64,000 nt of DNA from JALZUV01 sp963837025 (GTDB lineage Bacteria; Pseudomonadota; Alphaproteobacteria; Rickettsiales; JALZUV01), in assembly GCA_963837025.1 (NCBI GenBank), contig CAWILT010000001.1, positions 124,001-188,000 of the forward strand, read 5' to 3'. Positions 40,870-50,791 of the stretch are shown in pieces; position 1 is the stretch's first letter; each line of letters opens with the position of its first letter. Under the pieces are notes generated by a model. It saw only the letters and a program-made list of their open reading frames with translations. It searched no databases and was not told the DNA's origin. Position numbers and translations under genes: made by a program.

Positions 40870-43311
40870 ATGGCAGAAACAGATAATAAGTCGAAATCAA
40901 CCCTCAAAATTGGGCCAAGTAAACTCTCGTTGACCAAAACGATTGAAGGCGGAAAAGTTACGCAAAATTTCCAACGTGGGCGCTCAAAAACAGTTACCGT
41001 TGAAGTGCGTAAAACCCGCAGTTACAGCCGTGATGGTGGCGAAATGAAGCGCGATGCGAATGCTGCTGGCCAAGGTCTAAGTGCACGTGAACAAGAAGCG
41101 CGCATGAATGCTTTGAAGCTCGCACAAGAAGCGCAAAAAGCCAATGAAGGTGATGATGTTAATCAGCCCCCCATTCAATCAACTATCAAAGTACGTGAAA
41201 AATCTTCACCTGAAAATGATATTGTTGAACCGGAAAAAGCGATAATTGAACCGCCAAAGCCTGTTTCAAAAAAAGCGAATCATACTAAGCAAGCGCCCGC
41301 ACCGGTAAAAACACAAGACGATAAAGGCCCGAAAGGCGATCGCTCGAATAAAATGAAACTGGGCAGCGATGCCCGTCGTGGCGGTAAAATGACTGTCACT
41401 CAAGCGCTTAATTACGGTGAAGGGCACCGTCAACGCTCGCTTGCATCGGTTAAGCGTGCGCGTGAAAAAGCACGACGTGCGGAATTAGGCCTAGGTGATG
41501 AGCCGCGCGAAAAGAAAATGCGCGATGTTATTGTGCCTGAGGTTATTACGGTGCAAGAGCTTGCAAACCGTATGGCAGAGCGCGCGGTTGATGTGGTAAA
41601 AGCCCTCATGAAAATGGGCTCAATGGTGACCGTGAATCAATCGATTGACCAAGATACCGCAGAACTTATTGTTGAAGAGTTTGGCCATCGCATCAAACGC
41701 GTATCTGAAAGTGATGTTGAAAATATTATTGTTCAACAAGTACAAGATGATGAAAAAGATCTATTACCACGCGCAGCAGTAGTTACGGTTATGGGGCATG
41801 TAGATCATGGTAAAACCTCATTGCTTGATGCTTTACGTAAAACCGATGTAGCTGCTGGCGAAGCGGGTGGTATCACCCAACATATTGGTGCCTATCAGGT
41901 TACGATGGAGTCGGGTGATAAAATTACATTCCTTGACACGCCAGGTCATGAAGCATTCACAGCCATGCGCTCACGCGGGGCGCAAGCAACTGACATTGTG
42001 ATTTTGGTGGTAGCCGCCGATGATGGAATTATGCCGCAAACTGAAGAGGCGATAAATCACTCTAAAGCAGCCGGTGTGCCAATTATTGTAGCCATCAATA
42101 AAATGGATAAAGAAGGCGCTGATTCTGCACGTGTGAAAAATGAGCTGATGAAGTTTGAATTAGTGGCTGAAGAATTCGGTGGCGACACCATGATGATTGA
42201 AGTTTCTGCACTTGCAGGTACAAACCTCGATAAACTTGAAGAGGCTATTTTGCTCACTGCAGAAATTGCCGAATTTAAGGCTAATCCTAACCGTGCCGCT
42301 TCTGGTGTGGTAGTGGAATCCAAAATTGAACAAGGCCGTGGAACGGTTGCCACAGTATTAGTGCGTAACGGAACCTTACGCGTTGGCGATATTTTAGTAG
42401 CAGGCGCATCATACGGTAAAGTACGCGCGATGATTGATGATAAAGGTGTTCAAGTGCAGGAAGCTGGACCAGCATCACCGGTTGAAATTTTAGGCTTAAA
42501 CGAGCCGCCCGAAGCAGGCGATGAAGTGGCTGCCGTTGAAGATGAAAAGACCGCACGCGATATCACCGAATACCGTTCGCAGCGCAATAAAAATCTTAAA
42601 GTTGCAGGTAGTGCACAAAATATGGAGCAGCTTTTTGCTGCGGCTAAAAATTCTGACCTTAAAGAATTACCCGTTATTTTGAAAACCGATGTGCAAGGCT
42701 CAGCCGAAGCTATATCGGGTAGCCTAGCCAAAATGGACAATTCTGAAGTAACCACGCGCGTCATTCACTCGGCCGTTGGCGGAATTTCAGAGTCGGATGT
42801 TTCGCTGGCACAAACAACTGGCGCATCCATCATTGCGTTTAACGTGCGTGCGAACAAGCAAGCCAAGGAATTAGCCGATAAAGAAGGCATAGAAATTCGT
42901 TATTACTCAATTATTTATGATGTAGTGGATGATATTAAAGCGCTGATGTCAGGTATGTTATCGCCTAAGAAACAAGAAAACTTCATCGGTTATGCTGAGA
43001 TTTTGGAAGTGTTTAACGTCAGCAAAGTTGGTAAAATTGCCGGTTGCCGCGTAACCGATGGCATGGTGAAACGTGGCGCAGGTGTGCGCTTGCTGCGTGA
43101 TAACGTGGTGATTCATGAAGGCACGCTCAAAACTCTCAAACGCTTTAAAGATGAAGTTAAAGAAGTGAAAAATGGCTACGAATGCGGTATGGCATTTGAA
43201 AACTATGATGATTTGAAGCAAGGCGATGTAATTGAGGCATTTGAAGTTGAAGAAGTTGATCGCACGATTGATGATGTTTCAGCTGAAGACGCGAAAAAGA
43301 AGAAAGCGTAA
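40870..43311 (+). CDS. infB: Translation initiation factor IF-2
   Basis: GTPase that places fMet-tRNA on the ribosome. 813 residues. Lys/Glu/Ala-rich N-terminal region (to about 200), IF2-N domain (VITVQELANRMAERAVDVV), GTPase with G1 GHVDHGKT at 309-316, DTPGHEAF (G3) and NKMDKEGA (G4), then domains II-IV. ATG at 40870, with AAAGG a few bases upstream. Confidence 0.98.
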   Translation: MAETDNKSKSTLKIGPSKLSLTKTIEGGKVTQNFQRGRSKTVTVEVRKTRSYSRDGGEMKRDANAAGQGLSAREQEARMNALKLAQEAQKANEGDDVNQPPIQSTIKVREKSSPENDIVEPEKAIIEPPKPVSKKANHTKQAPAPVKTQDDKGPKGDRSNKMKLGSDARRGGKMTVTQALNYGEGHRQRSLASVKRAREKARRAELGLGDEPREKKMRDVIVPEVITVQELANRMAERAVDVVKALMKMGSMVTVNQSIDQDTAELIVEEFGHRIKRVSESDVENIIVQQVQDDEKDLLPRAAVVTVMGHVDHGKTSLLDALRKTDVAAGEAGGITQHIGAYQVTMESGDKITFLDTPGHEAFTAMRSRGAQATDIVILVVAADDGIMPQTEEAINHSKAAGVPIIVAINKMDKEGADSARVKNELMKFELVAEEFGGDTMMIEVSALAGTNLDKLEEAILLTAEIAEFKANPNRAASGVVVESKIEQGRGTVATVLVRNGTLRVGDILVAGASYGKVRAMIDDKGVQVQEAGPASPVEILGLNEPPEAGDEVAAVEDEKTARDITEYRSQRNKNLKVAGSAQNMEQLFAAAKNSDLKELPVILKTDVQGSAEAISGSLAKMDNSEVTTRVIHSAVGGISESDVSLAQTTGASIIAFNVRANKQAKELADKEGIEIRYYSIIYDVVDDIKALMSGMLSPKKQENFIGYAEILEVFNVSKVGKIAGCRVTDGMVKRGAGVRLLRDNVVIHEGTLKTLKRFKDEVKEVKNGYECGMAFENYDDLKQGDVIEAFEVEEVDRTIDDVSAEDAKKKKA

Positions 43312-43320
43312 GGCTGTGTT

Positions 43321-43734
43321 GTGCCCAAATTTGATAAAAACAAATATAAAGCCAAAGGGCCATCGCAACGCCAACTCAAAGTAGGTGAAGAGATTCGCCA
43401 TGCATTATCCGAAATTTTTGCCCGTGGCGAGCTAAGCGATCCGCGCATTGAAGAGGCTTCTATCACGGTATCGGAAGTGCGCATAAGCCCCGATTTGCGC
43501 AATGCCACGGCATATTTTATGCCACTTAATGGTGATAAAAAGGAAGAAGTGCTACAATTGTTAGCCAACTCCAATGGCATCATCCGCACGCTGCTTTCCA
43601 AAAAGCTCATCCTTAAATTCTCACCCCGTATTCATTTTAAGCTGGATCATAGTTTTGAAACGGCCACGCATATTGAAGGCCTGCTAAAAGTAGCCAAATC
43701 CCGCGCTGTCGAGCTTGATAGCGAAGAAGAATAA
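43321..43734 (+). CDS. rbfA: Ribosome-binding factor A
   Basis: 30S maturation and cold adaptation factor, KH-like fold. 137 residues. QLKVGEEIRHALSEIFARGEL and SDPRIEEASITVSEVRISPDL are canonical; AHAL-type tail PRIHFKLDHSFE. GTG start 9 bp after infB. Confidence 0.95.
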   Translation: MPKFDKNKYKAKGPSQRQLKVGEEIRHALSEIFARGELSDPRIEEASITVSEVRISPDLRNATAYFMPLNGDKKEEVLQLLANSNGIIRTLLSKKLILKFSPRIHFKLDHSFETATHIEGLLKVAKSRAVELDSEEE

Positions 43735-43742
43735 CTTTCACA

Positions 43743-44630
43743 GTGCATGGATTTATTAATCTCAATAAGCCCGAGGGCATGAGTTCGGCCAAAGCCGTTG
43801 CTATAGTCAAACGATTGTTAGGTGTTAAGAAAGTTGGCCATACAGGCACGCTTGACCCATTAGCCTGTGGTGTATTGCCGCTAGCGATTGGTGAAGCCAC
43901 TAAACTTTCCCAATATATTATGGCTGACCGAAAGCAATATCATTACATCGTGCATTGGGGGGCTGCCACCAGCACCGATGATGCGGAAGGTGAGGTGGTT
44001 GCCCAATCCGATGCACGGCCATCGCTTGAGGAAATTGAGGCTTTGTTGCCAGCGTTTACAGGAGCCATTATGCAGCGCCCACCTGATTTTTCGGCGATTA
44101 AAATCGCGGGCGAGCGCAGCTATAAAACTGCGCGGGAAGGCGGCAAAGTGCAAATCCCCGCTCGTAAAGTTCAGGTGCATAATCTCAGTATTAAAGAACA
44201 TTCGCCCGATCAAACAACCTTCACCGTTGAATGCGGTAAAGGCACCTATGTGCGCTCGCTCGCACGTGATATGGGTGAAAAACTTGGTTGCTACGGCCAT
44301 GTAAGGTTTTTACAGCGTGCGCAGGTGGGAGTTTTCAGCCTCGCGAACTCAGTTTCGCTTGCTTTATGCGCGGATGACCGCTATGAACTGCCCTCTGATT
44401 TTGCTCTTATGCCACTAGATGAACCGCTGGACGACATCCTTGCAGTTCGGTTTGAGCCAAATCAGATGCTGCGGCTAAAGCAAGGCCAGCAGGCAAAGCC
44501 GCTCTCAGCCTTGGCTGAGTTTCGCTCCAAGTCGGTTGTTCGCTGCTATGATGCAGTATCAAACCAGTTTGTAGCACTTGGCAAGCCTGTTGGAAGTGCC
44601 ATAAAGCCAACGCGCGTGTTTAATTTTTAA
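43743..44630 (+). CDS. truB: tRNA pseudouridine(55) synthase TruB
   Basis: Converts U55 in the T-loop of tRNAs. 295 residues. Catalytic Asp38 in HTGTLDPLACGVLP; substrate-binding KQYHYIVHWG and the second motif ECGKGTYVRSLARDMGE are conserved; C-terminal PUA-like part. GTG start 8 bp after rbfA. Confidence 0.96.
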   Translation: MHGFINLNKPEGMSSAKAVAIVKRLLGVKKVGHTGTLDPLACGVLPLAIGEATKLSQYIMADRKQYHYIVHWGAATSTDDAEGEVVAQSDARPSLEEIEALLPAFTGAIMQRPPDFSAIKIAGERSYKTAREGGKVQIPARKVQVHNLSIKEHSPDQTTFTVECGKGTYVRSLARDMGEKLGCYGHVRFLQRAQVGVFSLANSVSLALCADDRYELPSDFALMPLDEPLDDILAVRFEPNQMLRLKQGQQAKPLSALAEFRSKSVVRCYDAVSNQFVALGKPVGSAIKPTRVFNF

Positions 44631-44648
44631 CGTAATAGGAGAACCACG

Positions 44649-44918
44649 ATGTCGATTACCCAAAACCGTAAGCAAGAGCTTATGAGCCAATATGCCACTG
44701 TTGATAATGATACTGGCAGCCCTGAAGTGCAAGTTGCCGTACTTTCTGAGCGTATTAATAACCTTACCGAACATTTTAAAACCCACAAACACGACCACCA
44801 CTCGCGTCGCGGTTTGTTGATTTTGGTTGGCCGCCGTCGCCGTTTGTTGGATTACCTAAAGCGTAAAGACGAAGCCCGTTACACTAAACTTATCGCAGCA
44901 CTTGGTTTGCGTAAGTAA
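44649..44918 (+). CDS. rpsO: 30S ribosomal protein S15
   Basis: 89 residues, full length. Typical TGSPEVQVAVLSERINNLTE and DHHSRRGLLILVGRRRRLL. Strong Shine-Dalgarno AGGAGAA. Followed by an intrinsic terminator, then pnp, the usual S15-PNPase pair. Confidence 0.98.
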   Translation: MSITQNRKQELMSQYATVDNDTGSPEVQVAVLSERINNLTEHFKTHKHDHHSRRGLLILVGRRRRLLDYLKRKDEARYTKLIAALGLRK

Positions 44919-44939
44919 TTTTAGTTTACAAAACAAAGC

Positions 44940-44975
44940 AAAAAGGCAGGCAACGCAAAGTTTCCTGCCTTTTTT
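44940..44975 (+). terminator. Intrinsic terminator between rpsO and pnp
   Basis: AAAAAGGCAGG pairs with CCTGCCTTTTT; inside, AAC and GTT can extend the pairing. Ends in T6. Confidence 0.9.
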
Positions 44976-45051
44976 AATGCTTCCCTTTTAGGCGTATAAG
45001 CGCTATAAAGCGCCCGTTCATAAAGGATAAATTAAAGAGAGAAACATAAGA

Positions 45052-47250
45052 ATGTTTAATATTACGAAAAAAGAAATTCAATGGGGTGGACGTACCCTTA
45101 CTATGGAAACAGGCAAAATTGCACGCCAAGCCGGTGGTGCAGTCAAAATTTCCTACGGCGATACTGTGCTTTTATGCACCGCCGTTGCACAAAAAACTGC
45201 CAAACCTGGCATCGACTTTTTCCCACTAACGGTAAATTATGTTGAAAAAACCTATGCAGCAGGCAAAATTCCTGGTGGATTTTTCAAACGCGAAGGTCGC
45301 CCATCAGAAAAAGAAACGCTTACCAGCCGCTTGATTGATCGCCCGATTCGCCCTCTTTTTCCAGCAGGCTTTTATAATGAAACACAAGTTATCTGCACAC
45401 TCATCAGCCATGATTTAGAGAATGATCCAGATATCGTTGCGCTCGTGGGTGCTTCAGCCGCCCTTACTATCTCAGGCGTACCATTCATGGGCCCCATTGG
45501 CGGCGCACGCGTTGGCTATATCGATGGTGAATATGTGCTCAACCCTATCTACTCTGAAATGCAAGATTCTGCGCTAGATTTGATTGTATCTGCCACCAAA
45601 GATTCGGTGATGATGGTTGAATCAGAAGCTAAAGAATTGACTGAAGAAGTGATGCTTGGCGCTGTGGCATTTGGCCATAAAGAAATGCAGCCCGTAATTG
45701 ATATGATTATTGATTTAGCGGAAGATTGCGCTAAAGAGCCTTGGAATTTTGCGAAGAAAGAACTGGATTCTAAGCTGCAGGCTGACATCAGCAAACTCGC
45801 TGCTTCACAATTCAGCAAAGCCTACACATTAACTGATAAGCAAGCGCGCAGCACGCGTCTTTCTGAGATTCGCGATGAAGTTTCAGCGAAATTTATTACC
45901 GAAGAAACGGATTCTGAAACGTCAAATGCCATTGGTAAATTCGTTAAATCACTCGAAAGCGATGTGGTGCGCGGCGATCTAATCAAAAGCAAAAAACGTA
46001 TTGATGGGCGTGGCCCCTCTGATGTACGCGCGATTATGTCAGAAGTTGATTTCTTGCCTAAAACGCATGGCTCGGCACTGTTTACCCGTGGTGAAACGCA
46101 AGCGCTTGTTACTGCAACGCTAGGCACAGGCCAAGACGAGCAGTTGGTTGATTCAGTTGAAGGCGAATATCGCGAAAACTTCATGCTGCATTACAACTTT
46201 CCTCCATTTTCTGTGGGTGAAGCAGGTTTTTTAAAGTCGCCTGGCCGTCGTGAAATCGGGCATGGTAAACTGGCTTGGCGCGCGATTAAACCCATGATGC
46301 CAACGAAAGATGAATTTCCCTATACAGTACGTATCGTATCTGAAATTACGGAATCTAATGGTTCATCATCGATGGCAACGGTGTGCGGAACATCCCTTGC
46401 TTTGATGGATGCTGGCGTGCCGCTTAAAGCGGCTGTTGCGGGTATCGCGATGGGCTTGGTAAAAGAAGGCAAAGATTTCGTTGTGCTTTCTGATATTCTG
46501 GGCGATGAAGATCACTTAGGCGATATGGATTTTAAAGTGGCGGGTACCAATAATGGTGTAACGGCGCTTCAAATGGATATCAAAGTCGCTGGCATCACTC
46601 AAGAAATCATGAAGATTGCGCTTGATCAAGCAGGCGAGGGTCGCAAAACTATTTTGAAAGAAATGGCCAAAGCGATGACACAAGCGCGTGAAGAAGTGAA
46701 TGGCAATGCACCACGCATTACCACCATCAAAATCGATCCCGAAAAGATTCGTGAAGTGATTGGTACGGGCGGCAAGGTTATTCGTGAAATTACCGAGTCG
46801 ACAGGTGCTAAAATTGACATCGAAGAAGATGGTACTATTCGCGTAGCCGCTGTTGATGGCGCTGCAGGTCAAGCCGCTGTTGATTGGATTAAGGGTATCG
46901 TAGAAGAGCCAGAAGCAGGTGCAATTTACACGGGCAAAGTCGTACGCATCGTTGATTTTGGGGCATTTGTAAACTTCATGGGCAGCAAGGATGGTCTTGT
47001 GCATATCTCTGAGATCAATGACGATCGCGTTGAGAATGTTTCGGATGTTATCAATGAAGGCGATGAAGTGAAAGTGAAATGCGTAGAGATTGATCCACGC
47101 GGTAAAGTTCGCCTTTCAATGCGCTTGGTTGACCAAGAAACCGGTGCTGATTTGTCAGACGAAAAAGAGCCGCCAAAAGCTGCCCCTAAAGGTAAACGTG
47201 AAGGTAGCCGCGATAGCGGAGATCGTCCACGCCGTCGTAAAGAAGCTTAA
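45052..47250 (+). CDS. pnp: Polyribonucleotide nucleotidyltransferase (PNPase)
   Basis: Phosphorolytic 3'-5' exoribonuclease and degradosome component. 732 residues. Two RNase PH domains separated by a helical domain; second-core motifs FSVGEAGFLKSPGRREIGHG and GDEDHLGDMDFKVAG. KH domain about 555-610 (REVIGTGGKVIREI) and S1 domain about 620-690 (VVRIVDFGAFVNF). Basic, Arg-rich tail. The 130-bp leader has a GCGC-TATAAA-GCGC hairpin (45000-45013), compatible with a structured, autoregulated leader. Confidence 0.98.
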   Translation: MFNITKKEIQWGGRTLTMETGKIARQAGGAVKISYGDTVLLCTAVAQKTAKPGIDFFPLTVNYVEKTYAAGKIPGGFFKREGRPSEKETLTSRLIDRPIRPLFPAGFYNETQVICTLISHDLENDPDIVALVGASAALTISGVPFMGPIGGARVGYIDGEYVLNPIYSEMQDSALDLIVSATKDSVMMVESEAKELTEEVMLGAVAFGHKEMQPVIDMIIDLAEDCAKEPWNFAKKELDSKLQADISKLAASQFSKAYTLTDKQARSTRLSEIRDEVSAKFITEETDSETSNAIGKFVKSLESDVVRGDLIKSKKRIDGRGPSDVRAIMSEVDFLPKTHGSALFTRGETQALVTATLGTGQDEQLVDSVEGEYRENFMLHYNFPPFSVGEAGFLKSPGRREIGHGKLAWRAIKPMMPTKDEFPYTVRIVSEITESNGSSSMATVCGTSLALMDAGVPLKAAVAGIAMGLVKEGKDFVVLSDILGDEDHLGDMDFKVAGTNNGVTALQMDIKVAGITQEIMKIALDQAGEGRKTILKEMAKAMTQAREEVNGNAPRITTIKIDPEKIREVIGTGGKVIREITESTGAKIDIEEDGTIRVAAVDGAAGQAAVDWIKGIVEEPEAGAIYTGKVVRIVDFGAFVNFMGSKDGLVHISEINDDRVENVSDVINEGDEVKVKCVEIDPRGKVRLSMRLVDQETGADLSDEKEPPKAAPKGKREGSRDSGDRPRRRKEA

Positions 47251-47277
47251 AACTTAAAGTTTTTTCTTAATGAAGAA

Positions 47278-47316
47278 GAAAAAGGTCAGATGTAATTTAA
47301 ACATCTGGCCTTTTTT
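47278..47316 (+). terminator. Intrinsic terminator of pnp
   Basis: AAGGTCAGATGT and ACATCTGGCCTT form a 12-bp stem with one G-T pair and a 7-nt loop, followed by Ts. Confidence 0.93.
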
Positions 47317-47322
47317 AAACCC

Positions 47323-47352
47323 AAAAAAAAGCCGCTTTGAAAGCGGCTTTTT
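47323..47352 (-). terminator. Intrinsic terminator of carD (minus strand)
   Basis: AAAAAGCCGCTTT / AAAGCGGCTTTTT, a nearly perfect palindrome with T run on the minus strand. It may work for both strands and backs up the pnp terminator. Confidence 0.9.
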
Positions 47353-47369
47353 AATTTGAGTAGGTTTAA

Positions 47370-47906
47370 CTAAGCAGCAATAGCGGCTTGTTGTTTCTTT
47401 AAAATACCGAGCAACTTGTCAGTCGCTTTAGTGATGTCCGTGCTGTCTGCTGCTGCAATCTCACCGACAATACGGCTGAAAGCTGATTCGTAAATCATAC
47501 GCTCAGAATAAGAGCGTTCAGACTGATCAACATTTTTATGTAAATCGCGCACCACTTCAGCAACCGAAATTAAGCTACCAGAATTGATTTTTGATTCATA
47601 TTCTTGCGCACGACGGCTCCACATACCACGACTTGTTTTTGCGCGGCCTTGTAGGGTACGGAATGCTTTTTCAATTTGATCACCGTTGCTGATATTGCGA
47701 AGACCTGCAGTGTGCGCACGGCTAACCGGAACGCGAAGTGTCATTTTATCTTTTTCAAATGAAATGACGAATAATTTTAGAGTCATGCCACCAACTTCTT
47801 GCGTCTCGTGGCCAATAATTTTGCCTACACCATGCGTGGGGTAAACTACGTGATCGCCGATTGAGAATTCAGGAGTTGCTTTTTTAGCAGTCGCTTTTTT
47901 GGTCAT
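47370..47906 (-). CDS. carD: CarD-family transcriptional regulator
   Basis: Binds RNA polymerase beta lobe and upstream promoter DNA to stabilise open complexes, especially at rRNA and stress promoters. 178 residues. Tudor-like RNAP-interacting domain (FSIGDHVVYPTHGVGKIIG) then a helical DNA-binding domain (SRGMWSRRAQEYESKINSG). Lys/Ala-rich start. The leader contains a GAGGC/GCCTC hairpin near 47934-47947. Confidence 0.93.
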   Translation of the reverse strand: MTKKATAKKATPEFSIGDHVVYPTHGVGKIIGHETQEVGGMTLKLFVISFEKDKMTLRVPVSRAHTAGLRNISNGDQIEKAFRTLQGRAKTSRGMWSRRAQEYESKINSGSLISVAEVVRDLHKNVDQSERSYSERMIYESAFSRIVGEIAAADSTDITKATDKLLGILKKQQAAIAA

Positions 47907-48089
47907 AGATACACTCTTTTCTTGGAGGCTAAAGCCTCGATTATTAAACTAATACATAAGGCAAAAGGGTGAAAAATACAGGTAATACAATAGCTAATCC
48001 AATTGCCGTACATCTATTATAGCAAAAAATTCACCTAATTTCACTAAGTATTTATAAAATATTAATGTGGATGTATTTGGCGTTAAGAT

Positions 48090-48425
48090 TTAAGCATCGC
48101 CTGAGCCGGGTTTCTCACTAAAAAGGGCAAGCTTATTGGGTTTGCCATCATATTCCTCAGCTTCAGGTAAGGATGGTTTTTTCTGCGTTATCACAGGCCA
48201 CATTTCAGAATATTTGCGGTTAAATTCCACCCAATCAATATTCTCTTCCGATTCGGGTTGGATTGCTTCAGCAGGGCATTCAGGTTCGCACACGCCACAA
48301 TCAATACATTCATCGGGGTTAATAACGAGCATATTTTCGCCTTCATAAAAGCAATCAACCGGGCATACTTCTACGCAATCAGTGTATTTGCATTTAATGC
48401 AGCTATCATTAACGATAAAGGTCAT
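48090..48425 (-). CDS. fdxA: 7Fe-4S ferredoxin FdxA
   Basis: Electron carrier. 111 residues. Cysteine spacing matches Azotobacter-type FdI shifted by one: Cys9, 17 and 50 for the 3Fe-4S cluster; Cys21, 40, 43 and 46 for the 4Fe-4S cluster; Cys12 and 25 extra. The long C-terminal extension is typical of alphaproteobacterial FdxA. Often linked to carD in this class, as here; 183 bp separate them and hold the carD promoter region. Confidence 0.95.
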   Translation of the reverse strand: MTFIVNDSCIKCKYTDCVEVCPVDCFYEGENMLVINPDECIDCGVCEPECPAEAIQPESEENIDWVEFNRKYSEMWPVITQKKPSLPEAEEYDGKPNKLALFSEKPGSGDA

Positions 48426-48492
48426 GGCACTCTTTTTCAGGTTGGCTTAGTGTATTAACACACTAAATATTCCAAGCAAGTAATACAGGAAA

Positions 48493-48906
48493 TTAGCGGC
48501 AAATAGGGCGAGGAATTTGGCCATTTAAAACCATTTCAACATCGGCCATATGCTTGCTAATTGCCTGTTTAACGGTAGGCGAATCAAGTAAGGGGCGCAA
48601 CTGCTGAGCGCATTGAATAGCAGTTTGTGCTTCTTGCTGATTAAAATGATAAGCAACCAGTTGATAAGCTTTTTCTTCATCTTTATTTTGACAATGTTGT
48701 TTAACTTGATTGGCAATAACTTCCGTGCGCTTTTCAATATCGGCTAACTGTGATTCAGGTATGGTTTCAGCCATGCATCCTTTTAATGCAGCGGCAGCCA
48801 GTTGAATTTCAAGTGGTTGCTTATTATCAAGTGTGATGGAGATGGACTCGGCAAATGCATGCGAAGAAATGCCAGTTAGAAAAAGTATAAATAAAAGTTT
48901 TTTCAT
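48493..48906 (-). CDS. Small secreted protein of unknown function
   Basis: 137 residues from the ATG at 48906 (an 11-residue upstream extension would disturb the signal peptide). Signal peptide to Ala19 (SHAFA|E). The mature part is helical with four cysteines (GCMAE, QHCQNK, IQCAQQ and a C-terminal CR), likely two disulfides in the periplasm. No family recognised. Same strand as ompA-like gene, separated by a terminator-like hairpin. Confidence 0.72.
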   Translation of the reverse strand: MKKLLFILFLTGISSHAFAESISITLDNKQPLEIQLAAAALKGCMAETIPESQLADIEKRTEVIANQVKQHCQNKDEEKAYQLVAYHFNQQEAQTAIQCAQQLRPLLDSPTVKQAISKHMADVEMVLNGQIPRPICR

Positions 48907-48942
48907 TTTCGAATCCTCAATGATAATTTTTAAGTTCACAAA

Positions 48943-48970
48943 ATAAAAGCCACAATTAAGCGGCTTTTAT
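48943..48970 (-). terminator. Probable terminator of the OmpA-like gene
   Basis: ATAAAAGCC and GGCTTTTAT form a 9-bp stem with a 10-nt loop; on the minus strand it is followed by TTTTG. Confidence 0.65.
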
Positions 48971-48995
48971 CTTGGATTTTTTTTCTAAAGCTAGC

Positions 48996-50081
48996 TTATG
49001 GGTTGATGATGTAGGTTACTTCAACACGACGGTTTTGAGGTTCTTTAACTCCGTCTGCCGTAGGCACTAATAAATCGCTTTCACCACGCGCTACAGTATC
49101 CATATTGTTACCATTTACACCCATCGAAGAAAGAGCGGATTTTACAGAAGATGCACGCTGTTGCGATAAGCCTCGGTTATAATCGTCACCACCTGAAGTA
49201 TCGGCATGGCCAACAACTTGAATAGATACAGCATTACCCGCCTGTGCATCTTGCGCGGCTTGCGCCAAAATAGCGCGCGCATCATTAGTAACGCGAGAAT
49301 CATCTAAGTCAAAAAATACAATGTAAGTGCGCGAAATGGGTGATGCTACAGGAGCAGGAGCATATTGTGGCTCTGTTACAACAACAGGATCATAAGCAGT
49401 TGCCACTAATTCACTTGGGCGCGGCTGGCGTTCAGCTACAGGCTCAGGCACATCGGACAGATTCACTTTTAAACCAACCATTAGGCTGCTGCTATCATAA
49501 TCAGAATCCACACCTAAATTATTTTGCGTTTTATAGCTTGGTGAAATCGCGTGGAAATACTGATAATTCATGTAAACATCAGCTTTATTGGTAAGCGCGT
49601 AACTGATACCCGCAACACCTTGAATAGCAGGCACAAGCTCAGTATCATTAACACTAGTACCATTAGCAGGGCCAACATTTTTTTGGCGAATAAAAGCACC
49701 ACCCGCACCACCACCAATATAGGTATCAAAATTAGTATCGGTGATATCTAAATCAAATAGTAAATTGACCATGGCACTGTAAACTTCTGTTTCGCCTACT
49801 GCATTTACATCGGAAATTTCATCAATATCATTTTGACGATAACCCAATTCAAGCTCGTTACGGAAGCCGTTATCATATTTGTAACCCGCAATACCGGTGC
49901 CCACAAAACCTTCATCATAATTCAGCTCATTACTACCAAAGGCGGGGCCTTCAATATCCGTATTATGAATTGCGTTAATACCGCCACCAACACCCACATA
50001 AAAACCTTCGTCTTGGGCAAATACGGGAGTAGCTAAAAGAGTAAGTGCGGCTGCAGAAGCAAGTAAATTTGTACGATTCAT
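48996..50081 (-). CDS. OmpA-family outer-membrane protein
   Basis: 361 residues from the ATG at 50081. Signal peptide to Ala22 (PVFA|Q). An eight-strand beta-barrel of the OmpA/Omp25 type at about 23-205 (GFYVGVGGGINAIHN start), a proline-rich linker, and a C-terminal OmpA peptidoglycan-binding domain with VVGHADTSGGDDYNRGLSQQRA and the ending NRRVEVTYI. Anchors outer membrane to peptidoglycan. An ATG 20 codons earlier is less suited because it would precede the signal peptide. Confidence 0.93.
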   Translation of the reverse strand: MNRTNLLASAAALTLLATPVFAQDEGFYVGVGGGINAIHNTDIEGPAFGSNELNYDEGFVGTGIAGYKYDNGFRNELELGYRQNDIDEISDVNAVGETEVYSAMVNLLFDLDITDTNFDTYIGGGAGGAFIRQKNVGPANGTSVNDTELVPAIQGVAGISYALTNKADVYMNYQYFHAISPSYKTQNNLGVDSDYDSSSLMVGLKVNLSDVPEPVAERQPRPSELVATAYDPVVVTEPQYAPAPVASPISRTYIVFFDLDDSRVTNDARAILAQAAQDAQAGNAVSIQVVGHADTSGGDDYNRGLSQQRASSVKSALSSMGVNGNNMDTVARGESDLLVPTADGVKEPQNRRVEVTYIINP

Positions 50082-50203
50082 GGTTTTCCCATTGCTTGTT
50101 ATTCTTATTTTTAAAAAGTATTTCAATCTGTTTAAAGGCAAGTTGCTTTTTACTCAAGCAGAAAAATGCACAATTTGGAATTCCTCATATAAAAATTTAG
50201 TAT

Positions 50204-50728
50204 TTAACCGAGCGGGGCTAAAATCATGATTGCCTGACGGCCTTCCATTTTTGGCTCGGTTTCAACCTTAGCTTTTTCAGATGAAACTTCTTTGATTCGA
50301 TTCATTACTTTTAACCCCAAATCTTGGTGTGCCATTTCGCGGCCTCTAAAACGAAGTGTGATTTTAACCTTATCGCCTGATTCTAAAAATTTAAAAATAT
50401 GCTTCATTTTCGTATCAAAATCATGATCATCAATGGCGGGGCGCACTTTGATTTCTTTTAACTGCGCGGTCTTTTGTTTTTTCTTCTGCTCGCTCGCTTT
50501 TTTCTGCTCTTCATAACGGAATTTGCCGTAATCAAGGATTTTGCATACTGGTGGTTCAGCGTTAGGAGATACTTCAACTAAGTCCAAACCTACTGCTTTA
50601 GCGCGTTTTAGAGCATCTTCGATGGGCACAACACCCACCATATCGCCAGTAGCATCAACCAATCGAACTTTTTCTGAAGTGATTTTCCCATTTACGCGTG
50701 GGCCTTTTTGTTTATTTCCGTATGCCAT
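50204..50728 (-). CDS. infC: Translation initiation factor IF-3
   Basis: 174 residues. N-terminal domain (RVNGKITSEKVRLVDATGDM), linker helix rich in Lys and Glu, C-terminal domain (ITLRFRGREMAHQDLG). The ATG start (MAYGNKQKG) is used here, rather than the rare AUU known from enterobacteria. thrS lies 63 bp upstream on the same strand; rpmI and rplT, frequent followers, are not present. Confidence 0.95.
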   Translation of the reverse strand: MAYGNKQKGPRVNGKITSEKVRLVDATGDMVGVVPIEDALKRAKAVGLDLVEVSPNAEPPVCKILDYGKFRYEEQKKASEQKKKQKTAQLKEIKVRPAIDDHDFDTKMKHIFKFLESGDKVKITLRFRGREMAHQDLGLKVMNRIKEVSSEKAKVETEPKMEGRQAIMILAPLG

Positions 50729-50791
50729 GTATGTCCTAATGTTTGTTAAATAAATAGAATGTTAGCGGTTAAAAATTAGTTTTTCGTTAAT

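Noticed and set aside
43888..44304. Pair of opposite long frames within truB
   Set aside because: truB shows complete catalytic motifs in its own frame; the others have no motifs and lie fully inside it.
46516..47004. Minus-strand frame within pnp
   Set aside because: Shadow of a highly conserved gene; no start signal or domain.
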